From: Silene conica
Taxonomy: Eukaryota > Streptophyta > Magnoliopsida > Caryophyllales > Caryophyllaceae
Direction of reading: 5' to 3'
NCBI GenBank assembly: GCA_029255685.2
Contig: CM055318.2
Coordinates: 12,591,001-12,655,000 of the forward strand
Length of the DNA: 64,000 nucleotides
Made by a program: the position numbers and the translations under genes. Position 1 is the first letter of the stretch, and every line of letters starts with the position of its first letter. Below, piece after piece: positions 11,098 through 21,800 of this stretch. The notes beneath the pieces are model-generated. The model did no database searches. It was not told where the DNA came from and worked only from the letters and a program-made list of their open reading frames with translations.

Positions 11098-14000
11098 ATG
11101 GGTCCAAGGAAGAAAGGGAAAGCAAGCAGCGAGTCGACCAAAACGAATCACCAACCCAAACCATCGCAAAATGATAATAACCCGAATATCCCGGGTTGTA
11201 TCCGCTCAATGCCTCCCTCTTCTGTCGCTATCACAATCCACGCTAAACCCGGCTCCAAACTTGCCTCCATCACTGGTTCCCCTCTTTACTATCTTCTTCA
11301 TTCTGTCTTTTTATTATTTTGAATTTTTAATGATCATTTAAAACATATTTTAATATTAATTGATTAATTGGGTATTGTTAGATATAAGTGATGAAGCAGT
11401 AGGAGTGCAAATTGATGCACCTGCTAGAGATGGTGAAGCTAATTCTGCCTTGCTCGACTTTTTCTGCTCTGTATGTTCTCTTTTTTATTTATTTTTTTGC
11501 CTTATTTTAGTATTGAATAGCGTATTGTCTTGTTTTCTTTGGAGGCTTGTTTGGATATACTGAATCAGAAGGAAAAAAAACGGAGTTAGGAGGGAAATAG
11601 AGGGGCGGGGAAATTGAGTGTTAAATTCAACAACGGGTCTGGGCCACACCTGAACGGAGTAAAAATAGTCCACAATATAAACCCGAGAAGGTTCCACTCT
11701 AAAACCAATTGGCAATAGAGGGAGTAACCACCCCTCACATGTGGGACTTTTGGGTTTCGTCACATTGGGTGATTAGTTTTTCGTTTCTAAGTTTGATTTG
11801 GAGGGGTACAATTCCCCTTGGTTAATTAGCGGGAAATTTTCAGTAGGAAAACTTGTTTTTGGTTTGGAGGAAAATGGATGTGAGGCAATGCTAGGGATCC
11901 CTTTCTCCTCAATTCTATTTCTCCCTCCCTTGTCCCCATCGTCTCCTTTCGAAGCTCTTAGTTTATTGCGATGGATTTTTATTGTTGACTTGTGTTGTCG
12001 CCTGTCGGTTTAGCTGTCATGACTCATGGAGTACTTACCTACTTACTTTGTGCATGCCTGCATGGATAAACGTACTTATTGTTCATGAAAATGTCAGTTG
12101 ACAAAAGAGATGATAGATTGATAGTAGTGATAGTACAACTAAAGTCATGATTTACTTAGCGTCTTAGCCTACCAGTTGCCATTTTCCTGAAATCATTGCC
12201 AATCACACTATAAACTTATGACAATTGTATGATTTGACACGATACTTGGATACTAGGCAAAAATATGAATTGTTTCATTAAAAACCTGAGTAGTGCATGA
12301 CCTTTTGCTACCTCTCTTTAGATTGCATTACATCATTTGTTTCAGCTGCCTGATTATTGTTCATTTGGGTGTAATCACAATTTGCAAAAGGTTACTGGCT
12401 TAGAGGTTTTGTTGACTTTGTATTGAAATCCCTGGTATTAAATACGAGTCTTGACAACAAAGAATTATCGAACGTTTTAGATTACAACCGAATTTATCGG
12501 ATAGGGTGGAAGGAAAAATGGAGAGGCGAGGTGGATTGGTGATTTGGAGGGGAGGTGGAGGGTGCAATTTCCCTTGTTTAATTATCAGGAAATATTCGGT
12601 AGGAAAACGTTGTTTGGTTTAGAGGGAATGGATGTGAGGCAATGCAAGGGATCCATTTCCTCCATCCTATTTCTCCCTCGAGTCCCTCCCCAGTCTCTCC
12701 CTTTTCCGTATCCCCACTCTGTCCTCTCTTTTCTGAAAGTGTATACAACAAGCTCTTAGTTTGTTCTGGTGGATTTGTTGTTGACTTGTTGTCGTCTGTT
12801 GGTGTAGCTTTCATGACCCATGGAGTATTTACCTACTTACTCCATGCATGGATAAACATACTCCTTTATTTTACACTAAACTTAAGGACTTAATTTTCGT
12901 AAAATGTAAGTTGACAAAAGAGATGGGATCACAATTCACAAACCAAAGAGATGGGATCACAATTCACAAACCAACCAGGCAACCACAGATATCAGATTGT
13001 AGTCATAGTACAGCTAAAACCATGATTTACTTGGACCGCCACTTGCCATATTCCTCAAACGATCGCCTATCACACTCCAAACTCCCAACATTTGTATGAT
13101 ATGATGATACTTGGAATCTTGGATACTGGGCAAAAACATCAAGTCTTTCATAAAAACCCTCGGTAGTGCACGACCACCTCGGTTTATTACATCATTTGTT
13201 TCAACTTGCCAAATTATTGTACATTTGGGTGGAATCACTATTTGCAAAAGGTTTTCGGCTTAGAGGTTTTATTGTGTTTGGATTGAGATCCATAGTATTC
13301 AATATGAGTCTTGATAGCAAAGAGTTATCAAGGGTCTTAAGATTACACAACCGAATTTATAGCAAATTGACCAAGAACATTCCAGGACGAAACTTAGGTT
13401 AAGTCTGAATCAGAGATTTGATCCCATCTTGAGATCTCAAACTTTGCTTTAGGCCTTGTTTGAATAGAAAAAGTGGAGGGAAAGAGAGGGGGGGATGTTG
13501 GGTAAGAGTTCTCCCTCCAAATCTTTCCTTTGTTGGAAGGGAAACATTTTGCCTTGTAGGAGGGAAACGGAGGATCGTTTTCCCTTCCCTCCAAATCTCT
13601 TTACCCCCAATTTGCTATCCAAACAAGGCTACGACACCAGCACATCGAATTAAATGAAGGGTTGGTAGATGCTATATGTTTCTCAAACGTTTGCTAGCAC
13701 ATCGAATTAAATCAAGGCTACGACACCAGCATGCGACTGTTTGGTAAAGGTTGTGAAGATCACCACAACACATTTTGTGGTAATATTGACCATGTTTAAC
13801 GAGATTAGGTTGTGACGATCAATACTGCAACCATATCAACGATTTAATACTTTTGGGTGAACATGAAGTTGGAAGGAACATGGTCTAAAATATGATGCAA
13901 TGCTCGAGTGAAGCAATTGATGATGAATTGACTACTTGGCATACATTCTAGCTTTTGAATAAACTGTTTTGGGTACTGTCGGATTTATGAATATTTTTAA

Positions 14001-14338
14001 CATGTTGCGTTCTTGCTGTATAATGGAATTTGCTAGGACAATATTATATGAACGCACAACTGGCCAAGTTTTGCTTGTACTTTTGATACCAAATAATAAG
14101 TTTTAACCTTTGAAGACTTACTAGGAGCACTTCAACTTGAATGTTTGATGTCATATGCTGAGTAAATCTATTTTCATTGAAGCGGTTTGTGATGGATCTT
14201 GTGAAACAGGTTATTGGCGTGAAGAAGAGGCAAGTGTCTCTAGGTTCAGGTTCTAAGTCGAGGGACAAAGTTTTGATTGTCGAGGAGGTCACCATGCAGA
14301 GTGTATATGATGCATTGAATAAAGCTATGAAATCCTAG
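11098..14338 (+). CDS. DUF167 / UPF0235 family protein
   Basis: Three exons, 11098-11275, 11382-11470 and 14210-14338, join in phase to 131 aa. The first ~40 residues are Lys/Ser/Pro/Asn-rich and not conserved; the rest is one DUF167 domain with the family landmarks AKPGSK (near residue 50), APARDGEAN (second exon) and SRDK (third exon). This is the small alpha/beta fold found from bacteria (YggU) to humans (C15orf40); its function is unknown and no catalytic role should be assumed. The start is the first ATG in frame, after a purine-rich leader. Intron 2 is 2.7 kb, large for so small a gene, and holds a tandem duplication and a MITE. Confidence 0.92.
11795..13363 (+). repeat. Diverged tandem duplication inside DUF167 intron 2
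   Basis: Unit 1 (about 11795-12500) and unit 2 (about 12541-13363) share the same order of blocks: GATTTGGAGG, AATGGATGTGAGGCAATG, CATGGAGTA-TTACCTACTTACT, CATTTGTTTCA, TTGCAAAAGG and CTTAGAGGTTTT. Small insertions and substitutions throughout show the duplication is not recent. Unit 2 also carries an extra 28-bp local duplication. Confidence 0.85.
12919..12974 (+). repeat. Perfect 28-bp tandem repeat, two copies
   Basis: Units 12919-12946 and 12947-12974 are identical, each beginning AGAGATGGGATCAC. They are present only in unit 2 of the larger intronic duplication, so they arose after it. Confidence 0.9.
13453..13629. mobile_element. MITE with GCCTTGTTTG ends in DUF167 intron 2
   Basis: The arms GCCTTGTTTGAATAG and, from the right, GCCTTGTTTGGATAG enclose about 150 bases whose inner parts also pair (CCCTCCAAATCT on both arms). 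No clear target duplication could be assigned, so the superfamily is left open. Elements with TGTTTGGA-type ends recur at 30811-31522 and 48673-48885. Just downstream, at 13624-13735, two short blocks (CAAGGCTACGACACCAGCA and AGCACATCGAATTAAAT) each occur twice. Confidence 0.65.
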
Positions 14339-15174
14339 CAAAGGAATCAAAGAGGTTAGCATTGCCAATACTAGAACTTCCAAATTGAAGTATCCGATTG
14401 AAATCTGCAGAGTTCGTCTGTGTTTTCAAGCCAGCTAAACCAAGTCGGTCGTTGACCCAAATGAAGGGAGTTCTAAACTTAGTACGTTAACAAACTGAGT
14501 TCAGCTGACAGTTCCTATTGTCACAAGCAGTTAACTGAAACTGTAGTTTGGCGATGTTTAGCATTTTAGTAAATATTGTGAAGCAATTTACTTGATGTAG
14601 CTAGCGTTCAGAGGCTAACAGCACGTACAGTGTAAACAAGTGTTTCATCCTGCAGTTTCTTGTAAACCACCCGACTCTTGGTGTGATTGTTCAAGCGCTA
14701 AATAAAGAGTTGCTGTAGTCTTTCATGTTCGTATTTGAGCTTTCTCAATCATGTGTTATTTTAAGCTGTTCTTCGCGAAATTCCTGTTTTTTTTTTTCCG
14801 TCTGCTGAAGGAGTCATTCTGCATGGCAGCTCTAGGTTAAAGTCTTTACGCAAAAATCGACAATTTTAGAACACTCAATTTCCAGAAATAAGTGACTTTG
14901 TACATCCATTTTATATTATATAATGAAGTTGGGATTTGGCTCATTTCCTATATATGTGTTTAAATAGCATTATTAAAACAAACACTCAAGAAAATGGATC
15001 GAACCGTCGTTTCTTATGAAACTATCTAATAATCAATGTCCTACAAGTTACATATTTTCCATTAACTCACATAACTTATTACTAAAAACACCCATTTCAT
15101 AATATTAATAATGTTCACTAGATTTCCTCATTAATTAATTTTAAACTTCAATAACTTTAAACTAATTCTCTCAA
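14339..15174. other. Spacer between DUF167 and pectinesterase genes
   Basis: This 0.8-kb stretch should hold the DUF167 3' untranslated region and the pectinesterase promoter, since the genes are head to tail. A TATATATG / TTTAAATAG run near 14950-14966 is a possible but distant TATA element. Nothing else was recognised. Confidence 0.4.
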
Positions 15175-17187
15175 ATGTCTCATATAAACTCGTATGTCAA
15201 TTTTTACATATTTTTCAGTATCACATTCACTTGTGTAATAATGCAAGCTATTAGCTTTAGCTGTGATGAAAATAAACTAAAATGGGAACGAGAAATCTAT
15301 GTTGATTCATTCGGGTTGGGCGATTTCGAGTCGATTCAAGAAGCCATTGATTCAATTCCTTCTGGCAATGCTCATTGGACAATCATAAGAATTGAACCAG
15401 GAACTTACAGAGAAAAGATAATTGTGCCTAAAGATAAACCTCACATAATCCTAAGTGGAAGTGGTGCTAATTCAACTATCATAACAGGCAACAATGGTGG
15501 AGGGATTTTGAATTCCTCTGTTGTTACCATTTTTGCTTCCAATTTTGTTGCTAAACGTCTAACGATTCAGGTAAATTAAATACTCATTTTCTGTTCGAAA
15601 TCATTTTTATCAGAACTCGTATAATTTTTTTTTAATTCTTTCTATAACTCTCGTTTCACTTTTTCGTTTATTTTTTAAATTGTTGACGGTTCAGATAACA
15701 ATTTTGTCGTAGTCTTTTCAATCTTTAAGATAATGCAACGTGACTTGAACGTAGGAAGGATTTATTTTGTAGAATACGCATAAACCAGGAACACAAGGTG
15801 TGGCCTTACAAGTAAGAGGGGATAAGGTAGCATTCTATTCATGTAGGTTTCTTGGTTACCAAGATACTCTCCTCGACGAGAAAGGTCGACATTATTACAA
15901 AAATTGCTACATTGAAGGTGCCATTGATTTCATTTGTGGGAATGCTGCCTCTCTTTTTGATGTAAGAACTTGATCTCCGACAAGTATTTTGTTAACGACT
16001 TATTGTGAACAATTGTTATTAACGGTTTCAGATGATGATTTAATGATTTATAGTTGAATTAAGTGTTTGTTAATGGTGGTGGTGGTGGTGCAGCATTGTC
16101 ATATACATTGCATAGCACCAAAGAAACTGAATGGGGTAATAACAGCACAAAGAAGAAGAACATGGGAAGAAAACACAGGATTTTATTTTACAAACAGTAA
16201 AATAACAGGAGTAAATAATTGTTACTTAGGAAGGCCATGGGGTAATTATTCAAAGGTCGTCTTTGCACATACTCACATGTCTTCTGCAGTCTTACCTCTT
16301 GGTTGGAATGACTGGGATAAGCCCTTCACCCAAAGGTAGTTTCTTTTCTCTCTTTCCCTCATTCTGGCTCCGTTAATAGTACTGCATAAATCAAGTGGTG
16401 TTAGTCCAGTGATAACTGAGTTAAACATTAGCTTGTAAAAATGAAGGAGTTGAGAACATCCACATTGAAGAGGATTTATCATCCTCTTAGATGAAAAAGA
16501 GTGTTAAGAAGCCATTGATTCAGTTTCTCGCTTTCGCTAATACATCCTCTTTGAAGAGGAAGAGGAAGACATACTCCATTTATAGAGAATGTTCTTGTCT
16601 AGACCCTTGTGCCATATATTATTCTATAAGAGTGAAATATAGTAAAGGGTCCTACTTAAAAGGTGGAAAGAAGAGGAAGTGCACATCCTCTTTTATGTGG
16701 AGAAAAAAATGAGGGAGATGATGAGAAATTGAAAATTGTGACAAAAAATATGAAAAAATATTATGTTCAATGAAAAAATTAGAAAAAATATAAAAGAGGA
16801 AGATAACCTCCTCTTCAATGTGTATGCTCATGTTCGATTATCAGTTGGGCAATGACCACTTAATCACTGCAGTCCCCGAAAAGGTCGTTTACATTGTCCA
16901 TGTGGGAGTGCGAAAATGTATAAATCCGGGGATTAAACCTCTCATCACCAAAAAAACAAAAAAAAAAAAAAAATAGTGGTGCATGTTAGTGATGTAGACA
17001 TCCCTTTGTATATATGTTCAACTGTTCAAGTAACTATGTTTTTATTTTGTTGGTTTGAATGAACAGCACAGTTTATTATGGTGAACACGACTGTTATGGA
17101 CCGGGATCGAACCGATCATCAAGAGTTGCATGGTCTCGAAGTCTCACGTATGATGAGGCGTTGCCTTTTTTGTGGTTTCTTACCTGA
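15175..17187 (+). CDS. Pectinesterase (pectin methylesterase), type II, PME11-like
   Basis: Four exons, 15175-15570, 15773-15961, 16094-16335 and 17067-17187, join in phase to 315 aa. The enzyme removes methyl esters from cell-wall homogalacturonan. A hydrophobic N-terminus (about residues 1-30) should direct secretion, and there is no inhibitor-like pro-domain, so it is type II. The family motifs are GTYREKI, QGVAL (Q140), GYQDTL (Q162, D163), DFICG (D184) and LGRPW (R242), so all catalytic positions are kept; DFICG instead of DFIFG and the overall wording match the Arabidopsis PME11/14/15 group. The protein stops at PFLWFLT, lacking the usual last half-dozen residues with an FIDG-type motif and terminal Trp. 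This may be a slight 3' truncation. Confidence 0.9.
16401..16974 (+). mobile_element. tRNA-derived SINE in pectinesterase intron 3, split by a MITE
   Basis: The body begins TTAGTCCAGTGATAACTGAG (box A-like), contains TGTTCGATTATC (box B-like) near 16831-16842 and ends in an A-rich tail at 16950-16973. A 7-bp duplication AGTGGTG flanks it at 16394-16400 and 16975-16981. About 375 bases of a different MITE lie between the two promoter boxes, so this copy cannot be transcribed normally. Confidence 0.72.
16454..16829. mobile_element. MITE inserted in the SINE (Tourist-like?)
   Basis: The ends GAACATCCACATTGAAGAGG and, from the right, GAGCATACACATTGAAGAGG form a 20-bp inverted repeat with three mismatches; further inverted GAAGAGGA blocks occur inside. 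The GAGCAT-type end resembles Tourist/PIF-Harbinger elements, but no clean 3-bp duplication was found. Confidence 0.65.
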
Positions 17188-17339
17188 TTAATGAGACGGA
17201 AATATCTGATATACATTCTGATAAGTATTATCTTATAAATGTCAATTCTCAAGAGTACATGCCTTTAGATAATTGTCTATTCAAATTGACAATACAAGTT
17301 TAATTAGGTAGAAAAATATAGAGGTATACTTTGGAGAAC

Positions 17340-18087
17340 ATATATACAATTACTCAACAATATGTTCCCAATGAGAACGTATATACAATTACTAAACATA
17401 GAGGTATACGTAGGAGTACATGCGGGAATCACGAAGGGCGATCGTAGGATTGAGAATCATTTTCCGTTAATGGTTTCAAACTCCAATCAATTACTCAACA
17501 ATACCAAGATATCAGTTATACAATTAGCAGAAGATCGTCACAACAACAATTAACAGTAACTGAGTAGGAAAACCCTACCTCAAAGCAATTCACGTAAGGC
17601 TACGATTTGATTATGTTCTACCACCATTCTTCTATTAAATTTCCTCCTAAGATGACATATAACGTATTACTAACAATCGTCACAACATAATTTATCTCAA
17701 TACACATTACTATCAAAATCAACACTTACTTGACGACAACGATGACACTAGGCTATGATGATCGGCGCAACTAGACTCCGATAGATAGTTTTAAGAGTTT
17801 AGGGATTGACCGGCGACAGACTGATTTAGGGTAAATTATGTTCTCAACTTTCGAAATTCATGTATAAAGTTACCGCGACGCTGATACGGAAAATCGCATT
17901 CGACCGAGTACCGAAAGCACTCGGCCGAGTTACACCAACTCGGTCGAGTTAGCCTGACTCGACCGAGTACGCAATACTCGACCGAGTTGGGGACGAATGC
18001 TAGTAACCAGCTCAGACTTTGGGTCAACTCGACCGAGTTTGAGCAACTCGTCCGAGTTACCCATACGACTAAGAGAGGGATGTTACA
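17340..18087 (-). repeat. Ty3/gypsy-type LTR remnant with palindromic 12-mers
   Basis: Read on the minus strand the right border is TGTAACATCCC, a common start of gypsy LTRs. The next 200 bases (17890-18060) hold seven copies of the palindrome ACTCGACCGAGT or one-base variants, and farther in are blocks shared with 26930-27914 (AACCCTACCTC-type, ATGATCG-type). The left border is not defined. No coding sequence remains. Confidence 0.55.
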
Positions 18088-18898
18088 ACCAGTACACCAC
18101 CTTATTTACAGACTGCAGGCTGGCAACCTTCATCATTTCCCTTTTATCCTCACTTTTTTTTATTTAAGCTAGATTATATGAAGATTTAAATATATGTTTT
18201 TTTTACATAATATACGAATGTTGAAGTATATAATTGAGAATTTGAAAGTAATTATACTTTAAATCGTAAAAATTGTCGAAATAAATAATTGTAAATATGA
18301 CATCAAAAAACCATGTGAGTGTGCAAACATGATCCAAACAGTTAAATTGGATTGAACTCAGATTAATCAATCCAATCAGGTCCGATCTAAATACAAACCC
18401 CTTTTTACATGTCTTAGACAAGATTTATGGAATCTAAAATTACCCGACTCTCAAAACCACCACAAACCCATTTTTACCTGTCGATCACAATTCCCAAGTT
18501 CCCAACACACCTAAAATATATCAACGGCTAAGAAAAACCAAAATTTAAACAACCCAATAACCTGAATTCAAGAAATTTAACTCATTAAAAAAAGGAAAGG
18601 GTGTTTCAATTCCATCACCTTATCAATTTTTTTTTTTCCCGTTTTTACCAAATTTTTCACCATTACAGAATACAGAGTACTTACATACAGTACAAATGTA
18701 CAATTCAACAGAAATGGTAAGCAATCCAGTAATCCACCATCATCAGTCATCACCACCATGAAACCCCTTTCTTCACCTCTCTAAATTAAAAAAATAATCA
18801 AAAGTTCCCATCTTTACAAATTATCATTAAGCTCCGATTACCCCACCCATATACTATTCGACCCGAAATTCTAAAATCCGACTTCGACCCATTTCACA
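18088..18898. other. Upstream region of ATXR5
   Basis: This stretch should contain the ATXR5 promoter. It is AT-rich with a T-run and TTTCCCG near 18630-18641; ATXR5-type genes are known E2F targets, but this is a poor match to the TTTCCCGC site and is not claimed as one. No open frame or transposon was recognised. Confidence 0.35.
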
Positions 18899-21800
18899 AT
18901 GGCCCCATCCACCCCGACCCATAAGCTTTTTCCCTTCAATGGCTCCGTCCGCCGTACTGCGGCGGCTCCACCACCGCAAAAACCACCGCAACAATTGCCG
19001 CAAAAACTGTCGCAAAAACCGGTAATGAAGGAGAGGAAATATAAGAGCATGGTGGAGATAATGGAGAAGGCTAAGTATGCGGTAATCGAAAGCGAAGATT
19101 ATACGAATGCTGTATGTGAACAATGTGGGACCGGAGAAAAACCTGAAGAATTGTTGTTGTGTGATAAATGTGATAAAGGGTTTCATATGGGTTGTGTTCG
19201 ACCCATTGTTGTTCGAGTTCCTATCGGATCCTGGCTCTGCGCAAACTGTTCCGGTCCGCCTCGTGTTAGATGTAGGGCCCATTACATTCCTAAGTATTTT
19301 TTTTTTTTTGGTTTTTTATTTTGTGATGATCTTCGAAAATTGTGTGTGTTGATTGGTTGATGATGCATGTGTGTTGTGTGATAAGACGGTCTTATATCAA
19401 AATCTACGGTGTTTTGATAGGTTTGTCGCAGAGGAAGATTATAGACTTCTTTAAAATTCAGAAGTGTAAAGCTCTTCACTTCAAATGTAGTTTCTCCCCA
19501 CAAGGTAATGGCATTGGCACTGTTTACTATTCATTTGTTTTTGTAGATGTTTCGCATGGACCCGAAAATGTGTATTTTGCTTGAGTTGGGAGTGATTTGT
19601 TCACTTTTTTTTCAGTTGGAATTCATAAAAATTCATTCTTTAGGTATGTGAGATTGTGGTTTTCTTGTTCAAAATTGATTTGGTTATGTTTTTGGGACTT
19701 TTGGGGTTTGTAATTGAATTATAACGCTCATATTCAGAATTGAGATGATCACAAAGCAATGCAGCATTTAGGGTTTTGTTTTCGACTTTTCGTGATTTTT
19801 GGGGTTTGTAAAAGGATTAAAACTCATATTCAGAAATCAAATGATCACAAAGCAATGCAGTAGTTAGGGTTATGTTTTCGGGATTTTTCTGGTTCCTAAA
19901 AACTATTTTCTGGGACTGATATTTTGATTGTTTTAACTACATGCAACTAACCGATCAGGTGACAGTAGTTAGGGCGTGCTGCAGCTATACACATAAAAAC
20001 TCATATAATTTTGAAAATGAATACACTTGATTGGAATGGGGAAGTATTATTGTGTGGTCTCACTTAACCTATAGCTTGAAAATTTTAGATTGATATGATC
20101 TCCTCTCAGTAGTCTGCTTACTAGAATAACTGATGTCAGTTGGTTCTGAATCTTCTGACGAATAACAAGTTCACTGGTTAAAGATAGCAGCCCATTAGTT
20201 TCACAGCAAAATCTTCAGATTTAATAGTCATGACTAGATGCATTGCCTTTTTCTGGCCTCTCTCTTTTCATTTAATTGCTATATAATCCTCGATGACTTT
20301 GATGGTCTAACGTTGTCGAAATATATATAGATACAATGAAGAACTAATCACTTTTGGTTTATTGAAACACCTACTCATATTATTATTTATTTAAAAATTG
20401 TATGTATATAGTGAGAATGTTGATCAAAGTTGTCAATCGATTGACCATTAAGATCAAATGAGTACATACAAATAAGGTGGAGGGACTACAGAGTACGAGT
20501 CACTATATATTGAAGTAGTTTCTGGATCTCTACGGGTAACATCTCCATGAGTAGCTTATCACATATGTCACTTTTCAAGAAAGGAAATGAGACTGTGTCA
20601 ATTATCAATATCCAAGATTTTTGTTTGCTATCTACTTCTTGATAGAGGAGATTGTTATTGGAGTGGAGTGGGAATTTCTTTTGGTGATATACAATATTCA
20701 AGGACTATCTACAATATCTAGGACTCTGGGTAGGCAATAACAAGTTCATACGCAGCTGGGTTCTTTTGTTTCTACATTTTGTGGTAAGGCGAAAACCAGT
20801 TCATGTATCAAAGTTTGTTGAGGTTTGCTTTAAAACTTTAACACTTCATTTGGACGGAGGGATTTGTAGGATGGGAGAAAGGGTAAGGGCACACTCCATT
20901 GTTTATTTAGCAAGTTAGGTTGGAGAGGTTTTATAGGGGAGGGAAAGATAGAAGTCCATATTGCCTCTTACAAAGTTATAAATGAAATTAAAATCCAACT
21001 ACAGCGAATTACTCGTACTTCACAATAGAAAGAAATGCAGTCACTTTAATGAGCCATTTTCCTTTATTCCATCCTAATTGTGAACCAAAGAGTAATGCAT
21101 CTTTGGCTCCATAGAAATCCAACTATCATTTGAAAAATTGGGAAGGCTCAACATTCTTCGTAAACAAGGGTTTATCACGTGTTCACTTTATTTGAATGGA
21201 GGGAATTGAAGAGTGAGGGATGGGAGAGAAAGGGATCCATTTTTTCTCATACATGCCAAGTTCATGTCCTTCTAACATACTACAAATTTAGAAGGAGAAT
21301 GACACCAATCCATTTCTCATTCCGTTCCAGCCTTAATTTGAGAAAGCGCAAGGCGCATGGAGGCAATTGGGTTCCAAGGCGGTGAGGGGCAAGGCCTGAG
21401 TTGATGGCATGCAGCGCATTGATTAGCAGATTTTAGAATAAATTTGTGTACAACAATAGGCCTCTTTTTGTTTGTTTTTCTTTTAAAGAGGGCTAACTGC
21501 TAACATGAATTTATAAGTGTAACATTAGGGGGAGGAGAGAAAGGTGAAATAAAAGAATTTGGAAAAAAAAAATACAGGATTTAATAATAATGTGCCTGGT
21601 GCGCCTTTTGGATCCCATGCACCTCAGACACTTGGGGGAATTGGGCTGGCGCGCCTCATACATGCTTTTGTAAGCTAAGATTCCAGTCTTCCACCCTCTC
21701 CCTCGTGCTTGTTTAAACTAAGCTTCCAGTCTTCCAATCTTCCACTCTCTCCCTTTCCCTCTTCTCCTATTACTGTATCTATGATAAACACAAATCTTTA

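Noticed and set aside
18630-18642. Possible E2F site upstream of ATXR5
   Set aside because: TTTCCCGT differs from the TTTCCCGC consensus and lies in a long T-run. Too weak to call.
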